A DNA stretch of 44,140 bases from Clostridiales bacterium (GTDB taxonomy: Bacteria > Bacillota > Clostridia > Christensenellales > Aristaeellaceae). A program made the position numbers and the translations under genes. The stretch lies in the NCBI GenBank assembly GCA_015056265.1, contig SVGR01000007.1:1-44140 (forward strand). The letters are read 5' to 3'. Each line of letters starts with the position of its first letter. The first letter of the stretch is position 1. The notes under the pieces are model-generated. The model had not been told where the DNA came from. It searched no databases and saw nothing but the letters and a program-made list of their open reading frames with translations. Below are positions 14,013-20,903 of this stretch, in pieces.

Positions 14013-14660
14013 ATGATGAAGAAGATTCTGGCTATCCTGGCTGCCCTGACCCTGATGATTCCCTTTGCCCTGGCTGAAGAAACCGAAACCCCCGAAGTTT
14101 TCACCGTCTATCCCCCCGTGGCCGCTCATGCCCAGTTCGCCATGCCCGCCAATCCCACCACCGGCTATACCTGGACTGCTTTCCTGCTGACTGAAGGCGT
14201 GGTGGAACTGGGCAATCCCGATGGCGATTATGTGGCTGACGAAGCCGAAGAAGGCATGGTCGGCGTTGGCGGCACCCATTATTTCGAAATCACTGCCGTG
14301 GCCCCCGGCGAAACCATCCTGCTGCTCAACTACTTCCGTCCCTTTGATCCCACCGATATGAAAACCACCGCTTACCTGGTGTCCGTGGATGAAGAAGGCA
14401 ATCTCTACATCCGTGATCTGGAAGGCGCAGCCCCCATCATCGGCCAGGTAACCAACATTGACGAAGAAAGCCATGCCGTCACCCTGATGACCGGAACCCA
14501 CGGCGAAGTGATCGCTTTCTTCGGCGAAGATATGCCCCTGCCCACCCTGGAAGAAAACGTGAAGATCTGGTTCAACGGCGCCATGACCATGTCCATCCCC
14601 GCCCAGATCGGCGTCATCGCCTGGGAAACCATCGCTCCCCCCCAGGCCCGGCCCATGTGA
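14013..14660 (+). CDS. Secreted chagasin-family (I42) cysteine protease inhibitor-like protein
   Basis: A 215-aa secreted protein. A signal peptide (MMKKILAILAALTLMIPFALA) is followed by a chagasin-type Ig-like domain bearing the three loop motifs of MEROPS I42 inhibitors: NPTTGYTW (47-54), GVGGTHYF (84-91) and YFRPFD (107-112), the last in place of the usual RPW. I42 inhibitors block papain-family cysteine peptidases. About 90 further residues form a second domain, with QVTNIDEESHAVTLMTG and GEVIAFFGEDMP, that I do not recognise. ATG at 14013 is 8 nt after GGAGG. The promoter looks ECF-type. The target peptidase is not in the window; it may be a host, neighbour or own enzyme. Confidence 0.8.
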   Translation: MMKKILAILAALTLMIPFALAEETETPEVFTVYPPVAAHAQFAMPANPTTGYTWTAFLLTEGVVELGNPDGDYVADEAEEGMVGVGGTHYFEITAVAPGETILLLNYFRPFDPTDMKTTAYLVSVDEEGNLYIRDLEGAAPIIGQVTNIDEESHAVTLMTGTHGEVIAFFGEDMPLPTLEENVKIWFNGAMTMSIPAQIGVIAWETIAPPQARPM

Positions 14661-14675
14661 CGGTAAACTACCCTG

Positions 14676-14867
14676 CGAATGAAAACAGCCAAAGCTGATT
14701 TTCATTCGATCCCATCAATTTCTAAAAAAAGGATTGACGGATCCGCTAACGGAAACGCCAATCCTATTTTTTCGGCCAAAAATTGATATAGGAAACGCCA
14801 TTGGCGCTCCTCGCCGCCCTACATGCCGCCGACTGCGGATTACAGTCGAAGGGTTGCGACCCTTCGA
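14676..14867 (-). repeat. Structured dispersed repeat element, copy B
   Basis: Reverse-strand copy of the element at 3046-3216. Read on the minus strand: TCGAAGGGT/ACCCTTCGA (14867-14846); AGCGCC/GGCGTT (14808-14794); closing stem ATCAATTTTT with AGAAATTGAT (outer end 14787, inner end of the 3' arm near 14723); inside it a stem GGATTGGCG/CGTCAATCC capped by TCCG/CGGA, completely different in sequence from copy A; and CGAATGAAAA-CAGC/GCTG-TTTTCATTCG (14708-14676). The second hairpin of copy A (ACACCGGC) has no good counterpart. The element ends 16 nt after the stop of the inhibitor gene and points toward it. Confidence 0.78.
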
Positions 14868-14897
14868 TTCATCCCCGGGAGGGCGACAGACTGAGTA

Positions 14898-14959
14898 GGA
14901 TTCTTTGCAAGCCAAAGAATCCCCTTCTCACCCTCTCCCCAAGAAAGCTGCTTGGGGAG
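14898..14959. repeat. Two REP-like hairpins flanking copy B
   Basis: GGATTCTTTG/CAAAGAATCC (14898-14922) and CTCCCCAAG/CTTGGGGAG (14935-14959). The second is followed on the plus strand by TTTGTTTATTT and may work as a terminator for the upstream gene. Copy A lacks both hairpins. CTCAGTC and CACCCTCTCCCC sequences of this kind occur as repeats in gut Clostridia (memory, not checked). Confidence 0.55.
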
Positions 14960-15055
14960 TTTGTTTATTTATGAATGCTATGATCTATCCCCACTGCACA
15001 TTTATAAATGGTTCTTATCAGCTTAAATCATAGGTGGTATAGCCATATGACAAAA

Positions 15056-15286
15056 TCATTTTCTGCAAATTCCAAAAATCTTTTCGATTCCTGCTTGCTG
15101 AAAATAATCCTTTTTATTAAAAACGATTCTGGTTAATATACCCTGGGGATAAAAATCAAAATAAGCGGGAGATGCATCAATATTTCTTGCGGCAATACAT
15201 CCCTGATACATTCAGCAAAAATGATTGGGGCGTGATTGGCAAATGGAATCCCTGCCGAAGTCACAGAGATGATATCCGTATATTTT
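15056..15286 (-). pseudogene. Possible degraded gene remnant
   Basis: In the 670-base stretch without a gene (14661-15332), the minus-strand frame from 15286 to 15056 reads as protein-like sequence interrupted by a TGA at 15212-15214. Before the stop it gives GYHLCDFGRDSICQ and after it an ATG-led run of 51 codons containing NIDASPAYFDFYPQG, LTRIVFNKKDY and GIEKIFGICRK. The aromatic, Lys-rich composition looks like the C-terminal part of a real protein. I do not recognise the family. The rest of the stretch is AT-rich with no further signal seen. Confidence 0.3.
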
Positions 15287-15332
15287 TTACTTTATTTTCA
15301 TCCAGGTCTCTTGAAAGCTTTGTTTTCATTCT

Positions 15333-15860
15333 TCATTGCAGTTCCTTCGACATAAACAGCACCAGATCATCATCATTGCAGCAGGGGGCATATTGATCCA
15401 GCACCTTCCCTTTATACCATACACCGCTGCCATCGGGTAAATATCCACGCTTCACATAGATCCTTTGGGCAGGGCCGTAACCGGAATGGACGCCCACAGC
15501 CAGATACACCTGACCAGCATATTTGGCGGCTTCTTTTTCCGCCGCATCCAGAAGGCGGCTTCCAATGCCTTTCTTATGCACATGAAAAAATACGCACAGA
15601 TCCTCAATCTCAGGGATCCCCTGATTTCCGAAAGGACCTTCTTCCGACTGCAGCACCAGCGTGCACAGGCCGCATACTTCCCCCTGATATTCCGCAATGA
15701 ATACCAGGCGGCGTCCGCTTTCCTGTTCCTGATAATAGTTTTCGTATGTTTTTTTCTCGGGATGCCAGTTATAGGAAAGATAGGTATCGAAAATGATTTT
15801 AGCATCCGCCATTTCCATACTGCGGATTCTGATCAATCCGTCATCGAAGTAAATCATCAT
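15333..15860 (-). CDS. GNAT family N-acetyltransferase
   Basis: A 175-aa cytoplasmic acetyltransferase. The GNAT core is visible as IAEYQGEVCGLCTLVLQ (strand pair), EIEDLCVFFHVHKKGIGSRL, with the acetyl-CoA loop HKKGIGSRLLD (motif A, R/QxxGxG/A type), then AAEKEAAKYAGQVYLAVGVH and the end motif AQRIYVKRGYLPDG. The last part, with DDDLVLFMSKEL, is typical for the family's close. Start at 15860 or 15857 (two ATGs after GGATGGGGGCG). Substrate cannot be told. It stands alone between the remnant above and the fba terminator. Confidence 0.85.
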   Translation of the reverse strand: MMIYFDDGLIRIRSMEMADAKIIFDTYLSYNWHPEKKTYENYYQEQESGRRLVFIAEYQGEVCGLCTLVLQSEEGPFGNQGIPEIEDLCVFFHVHKKGIGSRLLDAAEKEAAKYAGQVYLAVGVHSGYGPAQRIYVKRGYLPDGSGVWYKGKVLDQYAPCCNDDDLVLFMSKELQ

Positions 15861-15886
15861 ATCGCCCCCATCCTTTTTTATATGAT

Positions 15887-15918
15887 AAGACCATGGCAGC
15901 AAATGCCGCCATGGTCTT
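15887..15918 (-). terminator. Terminator of fba
   Basis: Perfect 11-bp stem AAGACCATGGC/GCCATGGTCTT about 35 nt after the fba stop, followed on the minus strand by ATCATATAAAAAA; no strong T tract, so efficiency is uncertain. Confidence 0.6.
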
Positions 15919-15952
15919 TCTGTGCGGCAAAATCTTTACCGCTGATTTTCAA

Positions 15953-16918
15953 TTAAGCCTTGCCGTTGCAGCCCAGCACGTTTACGATCTTATGCTGCAC
16001 CATTTCGCCCAGGGCCTTGCGGGCGTCAGTGAGATACTGACGGGGGTCGAAATGATCGGGATGATCATTGAGGTGCTTGCGGATCATAGCGGTGAAGGAG
16101 ATGCGCAGGTCGCTGTCAATATTGATCTTGCAAACGGCCATGGAGGCAGCCTTGCGCAGCTGTTCTTCGGGGATACCCACGGCGTCGGGCAGCTGGCCGC
16201 CGTTTTCGTTGATGATCTTCACGAAATTCTGGGGCACGGAGGAAGCGCCGTGCAGCACGATGGGGAAGCCGGGCAGACGCTTGGATACTTCTTCCAGAAT
16301 GTCAAAGCGCAGGGGCGGGGGCACCAGGATGCCTTCGGCATTGCGGGTGCACTGAGCGGCGGTGAACTTATAAGCGCCGTGGCTGGTGCCGATGGCGATG
16401 GCCAGGGAGTCGCAGCCGGTGCGGGTGGCAAATTCTTCTACTTCTTCAGGACGGGTGTAGCTGGAATCGGCGGCGGAAACCTTCACATCGTCTTCCACGC
16501 CGGCCAGACGGCCCAGTTCGCCTTCTACAGTTACGTTGCGGGCATGAGCATAATCCACAACCTTTTTGGTCAGGGCGATGTTGTCTTCAAAGCTCAGATG
16601 GCTGCCGTCGATCATAACGGAGGTGAAGCCGCCGTCGATGCAGGCCTTGCAGGTTTCAAAATCGGGGCCGTGATCCAGATGCAGAGCGATGGGCAGGCCG
16701 GTTTCCTGAACGGCGGCTTCCACCATCTTCACCAGATAAGTGTGGTTGGCATAGGCGCGGGCGCCCTTGCTGACCTGCAGAATCACAGGTGCATTCACAG
16801 CCTGAGCGGCTTCGGTGATGCCCTGAACGATTTCCATATTGTTGACGTTGAAAGCGCCCACAGCGTAGCCGCCTTCATAAGCCTTTTTGAACATTTCCTT
16901 GGTATTAACCAGAGCCAT
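15953..16918 (-). CDS. fba: Class II fructose-1,6-bisphosphate aldolase
   Basis: A 321-aa zinc-dependent aldolase that splits fructose 1,6-bisphosphate into dihydroxyacetone phosphate and glyceraldehyde 3-phosphate in glycolysis. Class II marks: GAFNVNNME (21-29), the zinc ligand segment ALHLDHG (78-84), SVMIDGSHL, then the second metal ligand in VEGELGRLAG, AIGTSHGAYKF, VLHGASSVP and the C-terminal KINIDSDLR. ATG at 16918 follows AGGAGG by 9 nt; an upstream in-frame start lacks such a site. A TATAAT -10 box lies about 35 nt upstream. Monocistronic, bounded by its own hairpin. Confidence 0.96.
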   Translation of the reverse strand: MALVNTKEMFKKAYEGGYAVGAFNVNNMEIVQGITEAAQAVNAPVILQVSKGARAYANHTYLVKMVEAAVQETGLPIALHLDHGPDFETCKACIDGGFTSVMIDGSHLSFEDNIALTKKVVDYAHARNVTVEGELGRLAGVEDDVKVSAADSSYTRPEEVEEFATRTGCDSLAIAIGTSHGAYKFTAAQCTRNAEGILVPPPLRFDILEEVSKRLPGFPIVLHGASSVPQNFVKIINENGGQLPDAVGIPEEQLRKAASMAVCKINIDSDLRISFTAMIRKHLNDHPDHFDPRQYLTDARKALGEMVQHKIVNVLGCNGKA

Positions 16919-16977
16919 AATAATCATCCTCCTTAGAATGCAATCCAATTTATTATACATGAAAAATTCTCATTTGA

Positions 16978-17021
16978 ACAGCCCCCGGGCAGGAATTATC
17001 CCGCCTCAGGGGCTGTTTTTT
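16978..17021 (+). terminator. Plus-facing terminator hairpin upstream of fba
   Basis: CAGCCCC/GGGGCTG with inner GCGGGAT-type pairing, followed on the plus strand by TTTTTT. No plus-strand gene precedes it: both neighbours (fba and the 17025 gene) are on the minus strand, where the stem has A residues before it and only a weak T run after it. Confidence 0.6.
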
Positions 17022-17024
17022 CAA

Positions 17025-18578
17025 TTATTTTCGATAGATTTTCTTTAAGTAAGAGATATATTCCACATGGAGCCGGGGAATAGCATCATCTGTTAAGCTC
17101 GGCTCAATCACTTCGCCATAGACGGTCAGGATCATCTTGTCCAGAATTTCATCCTGCAAATAGCCTTCACAAACCAGAATAATGGGCTGATCTTTGTTTT
17201 TATTGATATTCCCCTTCAGGATCAGCCTGCCGTCGGTACGCTCCACTTCTTTGGTATACACCTCCAGCTTGATCCGGCCGCCCACATGATCCGCGGGTTT
17301 TGCGCTGATTTTCTTGGCAGTAAGCCCTTCAGTCAGGGTTTTGCGATAGGCGCTGATACCTTTGGAGGCGTCTTCGTAACTGGGAATGAAAGAAAAACGA
17401 GCGGTGCAATCTTCCTTTCCATTCTCGCTTGCAGTAATTTCGATGGTATGCTCTATCCAATCCTCTGCCTGTATCTTTTGGGAAAATGTTCCGTCTTCCT
17501 TTACGGTCAATTCCTCGGGAGCATTCTCATCGATTTTTATCGTCACTTTTGCCCCGGGAGAAGTCTGACCGGATACCATAATTTTATCCCGAATTACATC
17601 TCCGTAAGGGTATTGGGTAAGTATCAGTGTCGCCATGCCGTCATCAGCGGATATAAAATGAGAGAGCGTGTTTTCCGAAAGGTCTGCTTTGTTGGCAACA
17701 GCAATGATTTCATTCTTACCGGGCTGCAGTTGAATATCGGCGGTGTATCTTCCCTCGCTGTCTACCTCTGCCACCCACTGCCGATCACCAATTTTCACGA
17801 ATACATCCGCCTTTTTTTCGGAAACACCAGTGAATGTGAAGCTTCCCGAAGGCACATTGAGAATCATGCGGCTGTCATCCGGCATAAGATCAGCAACCGG
17901 TGAAAGCCGCTGGCCCTTTAGATATCCACGGCCTGCCATTCCAGGCAACAAATCCCCCACCCGGTCATAGGTTCCGTCCGCCTTGATATGCTTCTTTTGG
18001 CTGGCCTGCGTCTTCTGTGAATAACTGCAGAAATAGGCCTTGCCGTTATAAAAAGTCAAATTGTAATAACCCGATTCATAACTGTAGGGCGGATATGCAT
18101 TATAGGCGCCTTCGAAATATCGATCCCGGGCCCGGGAGGATTCAAACTCCACACGGATCAAATCCAGATACCCCTGGAAATAGTGTTCCTCCAATTCATC
18201 TCCCAAGGCAATATACTGCTTCTTAGTCAAATCATCCAGATGCCACACATTGTGTGTGAACGCATCTTCAAACACCTGTACCCGATACCGGCCATTTTTC
18301 AATTTGGGATGATAGGCCTCAAAAAGGATCGTCCCATCAGAAAAACGGGCCCTGATTTCTGCCTCTGTCTCCCCCAGGCTCATAAGCAGCGCCATATGTT
18401 CTTCCATGTTTTCCAGAGTAACAAAAGTCCATTCACCGGGTTTGGAGATCGTAAACTCCACGCCCTCTTCCACGGATAATACCCGGGAAGAGCGGCTGCC
18501 TTCCGTCAGTTCCGCCCGGGCAGGGAAAACCATGACGAAGCAAAGAATAAGCATCAAAAGAAAATTCATCTTACGCAT
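17025..18578 (-). CDS. Secreted 517-aa protein, paralogue 2 of a tandem pair
   Basis: A 517-aa exported protein with a signal peptide (MRKMNFLLMLILCFVMVFPARA). It is a tandem paralogue of the gene at 18611, also 517 aa. The layout is: about 200 residues of unrecognised N-terminal domain (EEGVEFTISKPGEW, NAYPPYSYESGYYNLTFYNGKAY); a beta-rich stretch with two Ig-like domains (VFVKIGDRQWVAEVDSEGRY and KIMVSGQTSPGAKVTIKID, the latter like bacterial Ig / glucodextranase domain B repeats); and a C-terminal OB-like domain (VGGRIKLEVYTKEVERT, KMILTVYGEVIEPS). GGGGG site 8 nt before the ATG. It is the last gene of a surface operon starting at 22954. Function unknown; extracellular or wall-associated binding is likely. 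Confidence 0.8.
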   Translation of the reverse strand: MRKMNFLLMLILCFVMVFPARAELTEGSRSSRVLSVEEGVEFTISKPGEWTFVTLENMEEHMALLMSLGETEAEIRARFSDGTILFEAYHPKLKNGRYRVQVFEDAFTHNVWHLDDLTKKQYIALGDELEEHYFQGYLDLIRVEFESSRARDRYFEGAYNAYPPYSYESGYYNLTFYNGKAYFCSYSQKTQASQKKHIKADGTYDRVGDLLPGMAGRGYLKGQRLSPVADLMPDDSRMILNVPSGSFTFTGVSEKKADVFVKIGDRQWVAEVDSEGRYTADIQLQPGKNEIIAVANKADLSENTLSHFISADDGMATLILTQYPYGDVIRDKIMVSGQTSPGAKVTIKIDENAPEELTVKEDGTFSQKIQAEDWIEHTIEITASENGKEDCTARFSFIPSYEDASKGISAYRKTLTEGLTAKKISAKPADHVGGRIKLEVYTKEVERTDGRLILKGNINKNKDQPIILVCEGYLQDEILDKMILTVYGEVIEPSLTDDAIPRLHVEYISYLKKIYRK

Positions 18579-18610
18579 TTCATTTCCCCCTTTTCACGGC
18601 TTATTTTCAT

Positions 18611-20164
18611 TCACTTATAATAAACCGCAAGCTGCACTTCCATCCTGGGAATGGCAGGCTCTGTCATAGCAGGCTCTATCATCTGGCCAAATACGATGAC
18701 GGTACCCTTGTTCACCAGGATGTCATCGCCATAATTGGGGAAGATCAGCTGAATGGGCACACGGTAATTTTCCCCTTCATGCTTGATAGCAACCATCTTT
18801 TCCGCCACGGCATAGCCGTCAAAGTAGGTGACGTTTCCCGTTTTCCAATCGTAATCGAAGTTGATTTCATACCGCTCGCCGATATGTGCCTCCGGATTTT
18901 CATACATATCCGCGATAACAGCGCTCAATTTCTTTTCCGCCAGCAGCTTCCGATAGGTATTGACCGCCTTCTGCGCGCTCTCAGGCATCGGCAAAAAATC
19001 GAAGATGGCGCCGCAATCCTCCAGCCCTTCCTGGGAGGCGATGATCTCTATTTTGTGATCGTCAAAGAAGCTGGCTTCAAAAGAGTATTCAAAAACGCCC
19101 TTTTCATTGACGGGAACGGCAACCGCCTCCTGATCATCCAGACGAATCTGCACGCTGCCCTGGGGGCTGGTTTTCCCCTTGACCTTCATGCCCTTTTCGC
19201 TGACGGATCCATACGGACATTCCATGAGCACCAGTTCCGCCGTTTCAGGATCGGTGGTGATGGTCAGCTGCGCCGTTTCATCCAGCCGTTTTGCCTTGCT
19301 GGCCGTAACCCGGATGACGTTTTCCCCGGCTTCCAGGGGCACCTTACAACTGAATTCCCGCTCCTTCACCGTGGCCTGATAGGTCTTATCGCCTGCCTGC
19401 AAGGATATTTTGGCGCCGGATTCCGTAATGCCCATAACCGTATATTCGCCCGGGTGCAAATTCAGCGCCAGAGAATCGCTGCCCAGAATCAGATCCGTCG
19501 GATGGGTTTCCTGGGCCCATTCCTTATTCTCCCGGCGGAAACTATCCGACCGGAGAAAAGCCTTGTTTACAATATCATATACGCCGTCCGCCCAGTGCTT
19601 GGTATGAGTGGCCGGCTTGGTATCGGCATAGATCAGCAGATACGCCTTGCCATGGTAAAAATGAATATTCACCATGCCCGATTCGTAATCATAAGGCGGA
19701 TAGGAAATCAAACGGCCGTTGATATACCGGTTGGATATTACGTCATCCAGGCCGTACAACTTATATCCATGATCGGACAGCCAAAGCGTGCTTTCCAATT
19801 CCTGAGGCAGACGCTTGAAGGGCCCGTCCATCATGGAAACGCTGTCCCAGGCATAGCGTGTCCATTCATCCTCATAAACCTCCAGCCGCATCCAGCCCTC
19901 CATGCCCTCCCGGTACAATTCCATGATCACATGGCCCGATTCAAAGCGGCGGCGCACATTATTCTCCGTATTCCCATGGGCGACACACAGATCCATGTAC
20001 TCCTCATAATTCTCGGGCGTGACAATGGTATACTTCTCCCGATTGGGCAGGCGGACGGAAATCCCCTCCTCTTCCACTGCAAACCAGCTGGAACTGGCGG
20101 ACGACGCCAAAGCCAGACACGGCATCATGAGCAAAACCAGCAGCAATAGGATCGTCTTTTTCAT
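18611..20164 (-). CDS. Secreted 517-aa protein, paralogue 1 of a tandem pair
   Basis: A 517-aa exported protein (signal peptide MKKTILLLLVLLMMPCLALA) with the same layout as its downstream neighbour. The N-terminal domain has EEGISVRLPNREKYTIV, YPPYDYESGMVNIHFYHGKAY. Ig-like units follow (ISLQAGDKTYQATVKEREF, MKVKGKTSPQGSVQIRLDD). The C-terminal OB-like domain (HIGERYEINFDYDWKTG, KGTVIVFGQMIEPA) ends in AIPRMEVQLAVYYK, matching AIPRLHVEYISYLKK of the paralogue. Identity looks moderate, so the duplication is not recent. GGAGGG lies 8 nt before the ATG. It starts 24 nt after the GtrA gene. No catalytic motif is recognised. Confidence 0.8.
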   Translation of the reverse strand: MKKTILLLLVLLMMPCLALASSASSSWFAVEEEGISVRLPNREKYTIVTPENYEEYMDLCVAHGNTENNVRRRFESGHVIMELYREGMEGWMRLEVYEDEWTRYAWDSVSMMDGPFKRLPQELESTLWLSDHGYKLYGLDDVISNRYINGRLISYPPYDYESGMVNIHFYHGKAYLLIYADTKPATHTKHWADGVYDIVNKAFLRSDSFRRENKEWAQETHPTDLILGSDSLALNLHPGEYTVMGITESGAKISLQAGDKTYQATVKEREFSCKVPLEAGENVIRVTASKAKRLDETAQLTITTDPETAELVLMECPYGSVSEKGMKVKGKTSPQGSVQIRLDDQEAVAVPVNEKGVFEYSFEASFFDDHKIEIIASQEGLEDCGAIFDFLPMPESAQKAVNTYRKLLAEKKLSAVIADMYENPEAHIGERYEINFDYDWKTGNVTYFDGYAVAEKMVAIKHEGENYRVPIQLIFPNYGDDILVNKGTVIVFGQMIEPAMTEPAIPRMEVQLAVYYK

Positions 20165-20188
20165 TTTGCTTTCCCTCCTGCAAAAAAC

Positions 20189-20662
20189 TTATCCATTCTT
20201 TTGCTTTTTGAATACCACATAGCGGCTGGCCACATAATTGAAGATGACCACCAGCACATTCATGATCAGCTTGTCCACCTTATCGTTGACGCCCATGAGA
20301 TGCAGCACATTGAACAGCGCCAGATCGAAGATCAGAAGAGAGGCGATCCGGGCGGAAACGAAGAGGAAAAACTCTTTCCAGCCCCCGGTTTTTGCCCCTG
20401 CATCGCTCTGGAACACATATTTTTTATTGGTAAAATAGGCAAACAGCACCGACAGCACCCAACCCAGAATCTGAGCAGCATTGATGATGATCAGATAGGT
20501 CAAGCTGCCTTCGGGGTAGCTGTCCATGGCAAACACTTTGGTAATGCCCAGATAAACCGCCCAGTTCACCAGGGTGGTCAACACCCCGAAAACGGCATAA
20601 ACGAATAATTCGCGCAGTTTTTCCCGGTGCTTATTCAGAAATGCAATGATAATTTTCTTCAT
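20189..20662 (-). CDS. GtrA family membrane protein
   Basis: A 157-aa protein with four membrane segments, of the GtrA family, thought to flip or present undecaprenyl-linked sugars for surface glycosylation. Marks: FVYAVFGVLTTLVNWAVYLG, then the loop ILGWVLSVLFAYFTNKKYVFQ, and ISARIAS-like FVSARIASLLIFDLALF ending in NYVASRYVVFKK. ATG at 20662 is 9 nt after AGGAGG. It overlaps the preceding 90-aa gene by 32 nt. Its position between a large membrane protein and two exported proteins suggests they belong to one surface-modification unit. Confidence 0.88.
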   Translation of the reverse strand: MKKIIIAFLNKHREKLRELFVYAVFGVLTTLVNWAVYLGITKVFAMDSYPEGSLTYLIIINAAQILGWVLSVLFAYFTNKKYVFQSDAGAKTGGWKEFFLFVSARIASLLIFDLALFNVLHLMGVNDKVDKLIMNVLVVIFNYVASRYVVFKKQKNG

Positions 20663-20903
20663 TCGGCTGTTCCTCCTGTGCGGCATATTTCAGGGTATCC
20701 CCATCATCCCCCCTGGCATAGGAGGCGGAGAGGATATCGGAAAGGGATTTTTGCAGGGGATTTTTTCTGCCTGCGGTCAGATAGGCCACCTGATCCTCCT
20801 CCAGATGGATCACCTGAATATTCTGATACTTCATGGTATCCGCCCACAGCACCCGCACCTTCCGGTTATGGGCCAGGGAATAAGCAAGGAAGCGCCTTAC
20901 CAT
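20631..20903 (-). CDS. Small hypothetical protein of the surface operon (90 aa)
   Basis: A 90-aa protein with no membrane segment or signal peptide. It begins with a basic helix (MVRRFLAYSLAHNRKVRVLW), continues with strands (IQVIHLEEDQVAYLTAGRKN), and ends in an acidic tail. The strand-rich middle recalls small SH3/Sm-like folds, which is only an impression. It is probably real because it overlaps the end of the upstream gene by 7 nt and the start of gtrA by 32 nt, a compact arrangement, and has a GGGAGG site. Function unknown. Confidence 0.6.
   Translation of the reverse strand: MVRRFLAYSLAHNRKVRVLWADTMKYQNIQVIHLEEDQVAYLTAGRKNPLQKSLSDILSASYARGDDGDTLKYAAQEEQPNEENYHCISE

Noticed and set aside
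14876-14959. CRISPR-like or CRISPR-associated repeats
   Set aside because: Hairpins occur once each, with no regular repeat-spacer spacing and no cas genes in the window.
15172-15396. 74-codon plus-strand frame after GGGAG
   Set aside because: No domain, runs into the acetyltransferase 3' end, and the opposite strand looks more protein-like.
18779-20149. 456-codon plus-strand frame
   Set aside because: Antisense to the first secreted paralogue, whose signal peptide and ribosome site are clear.
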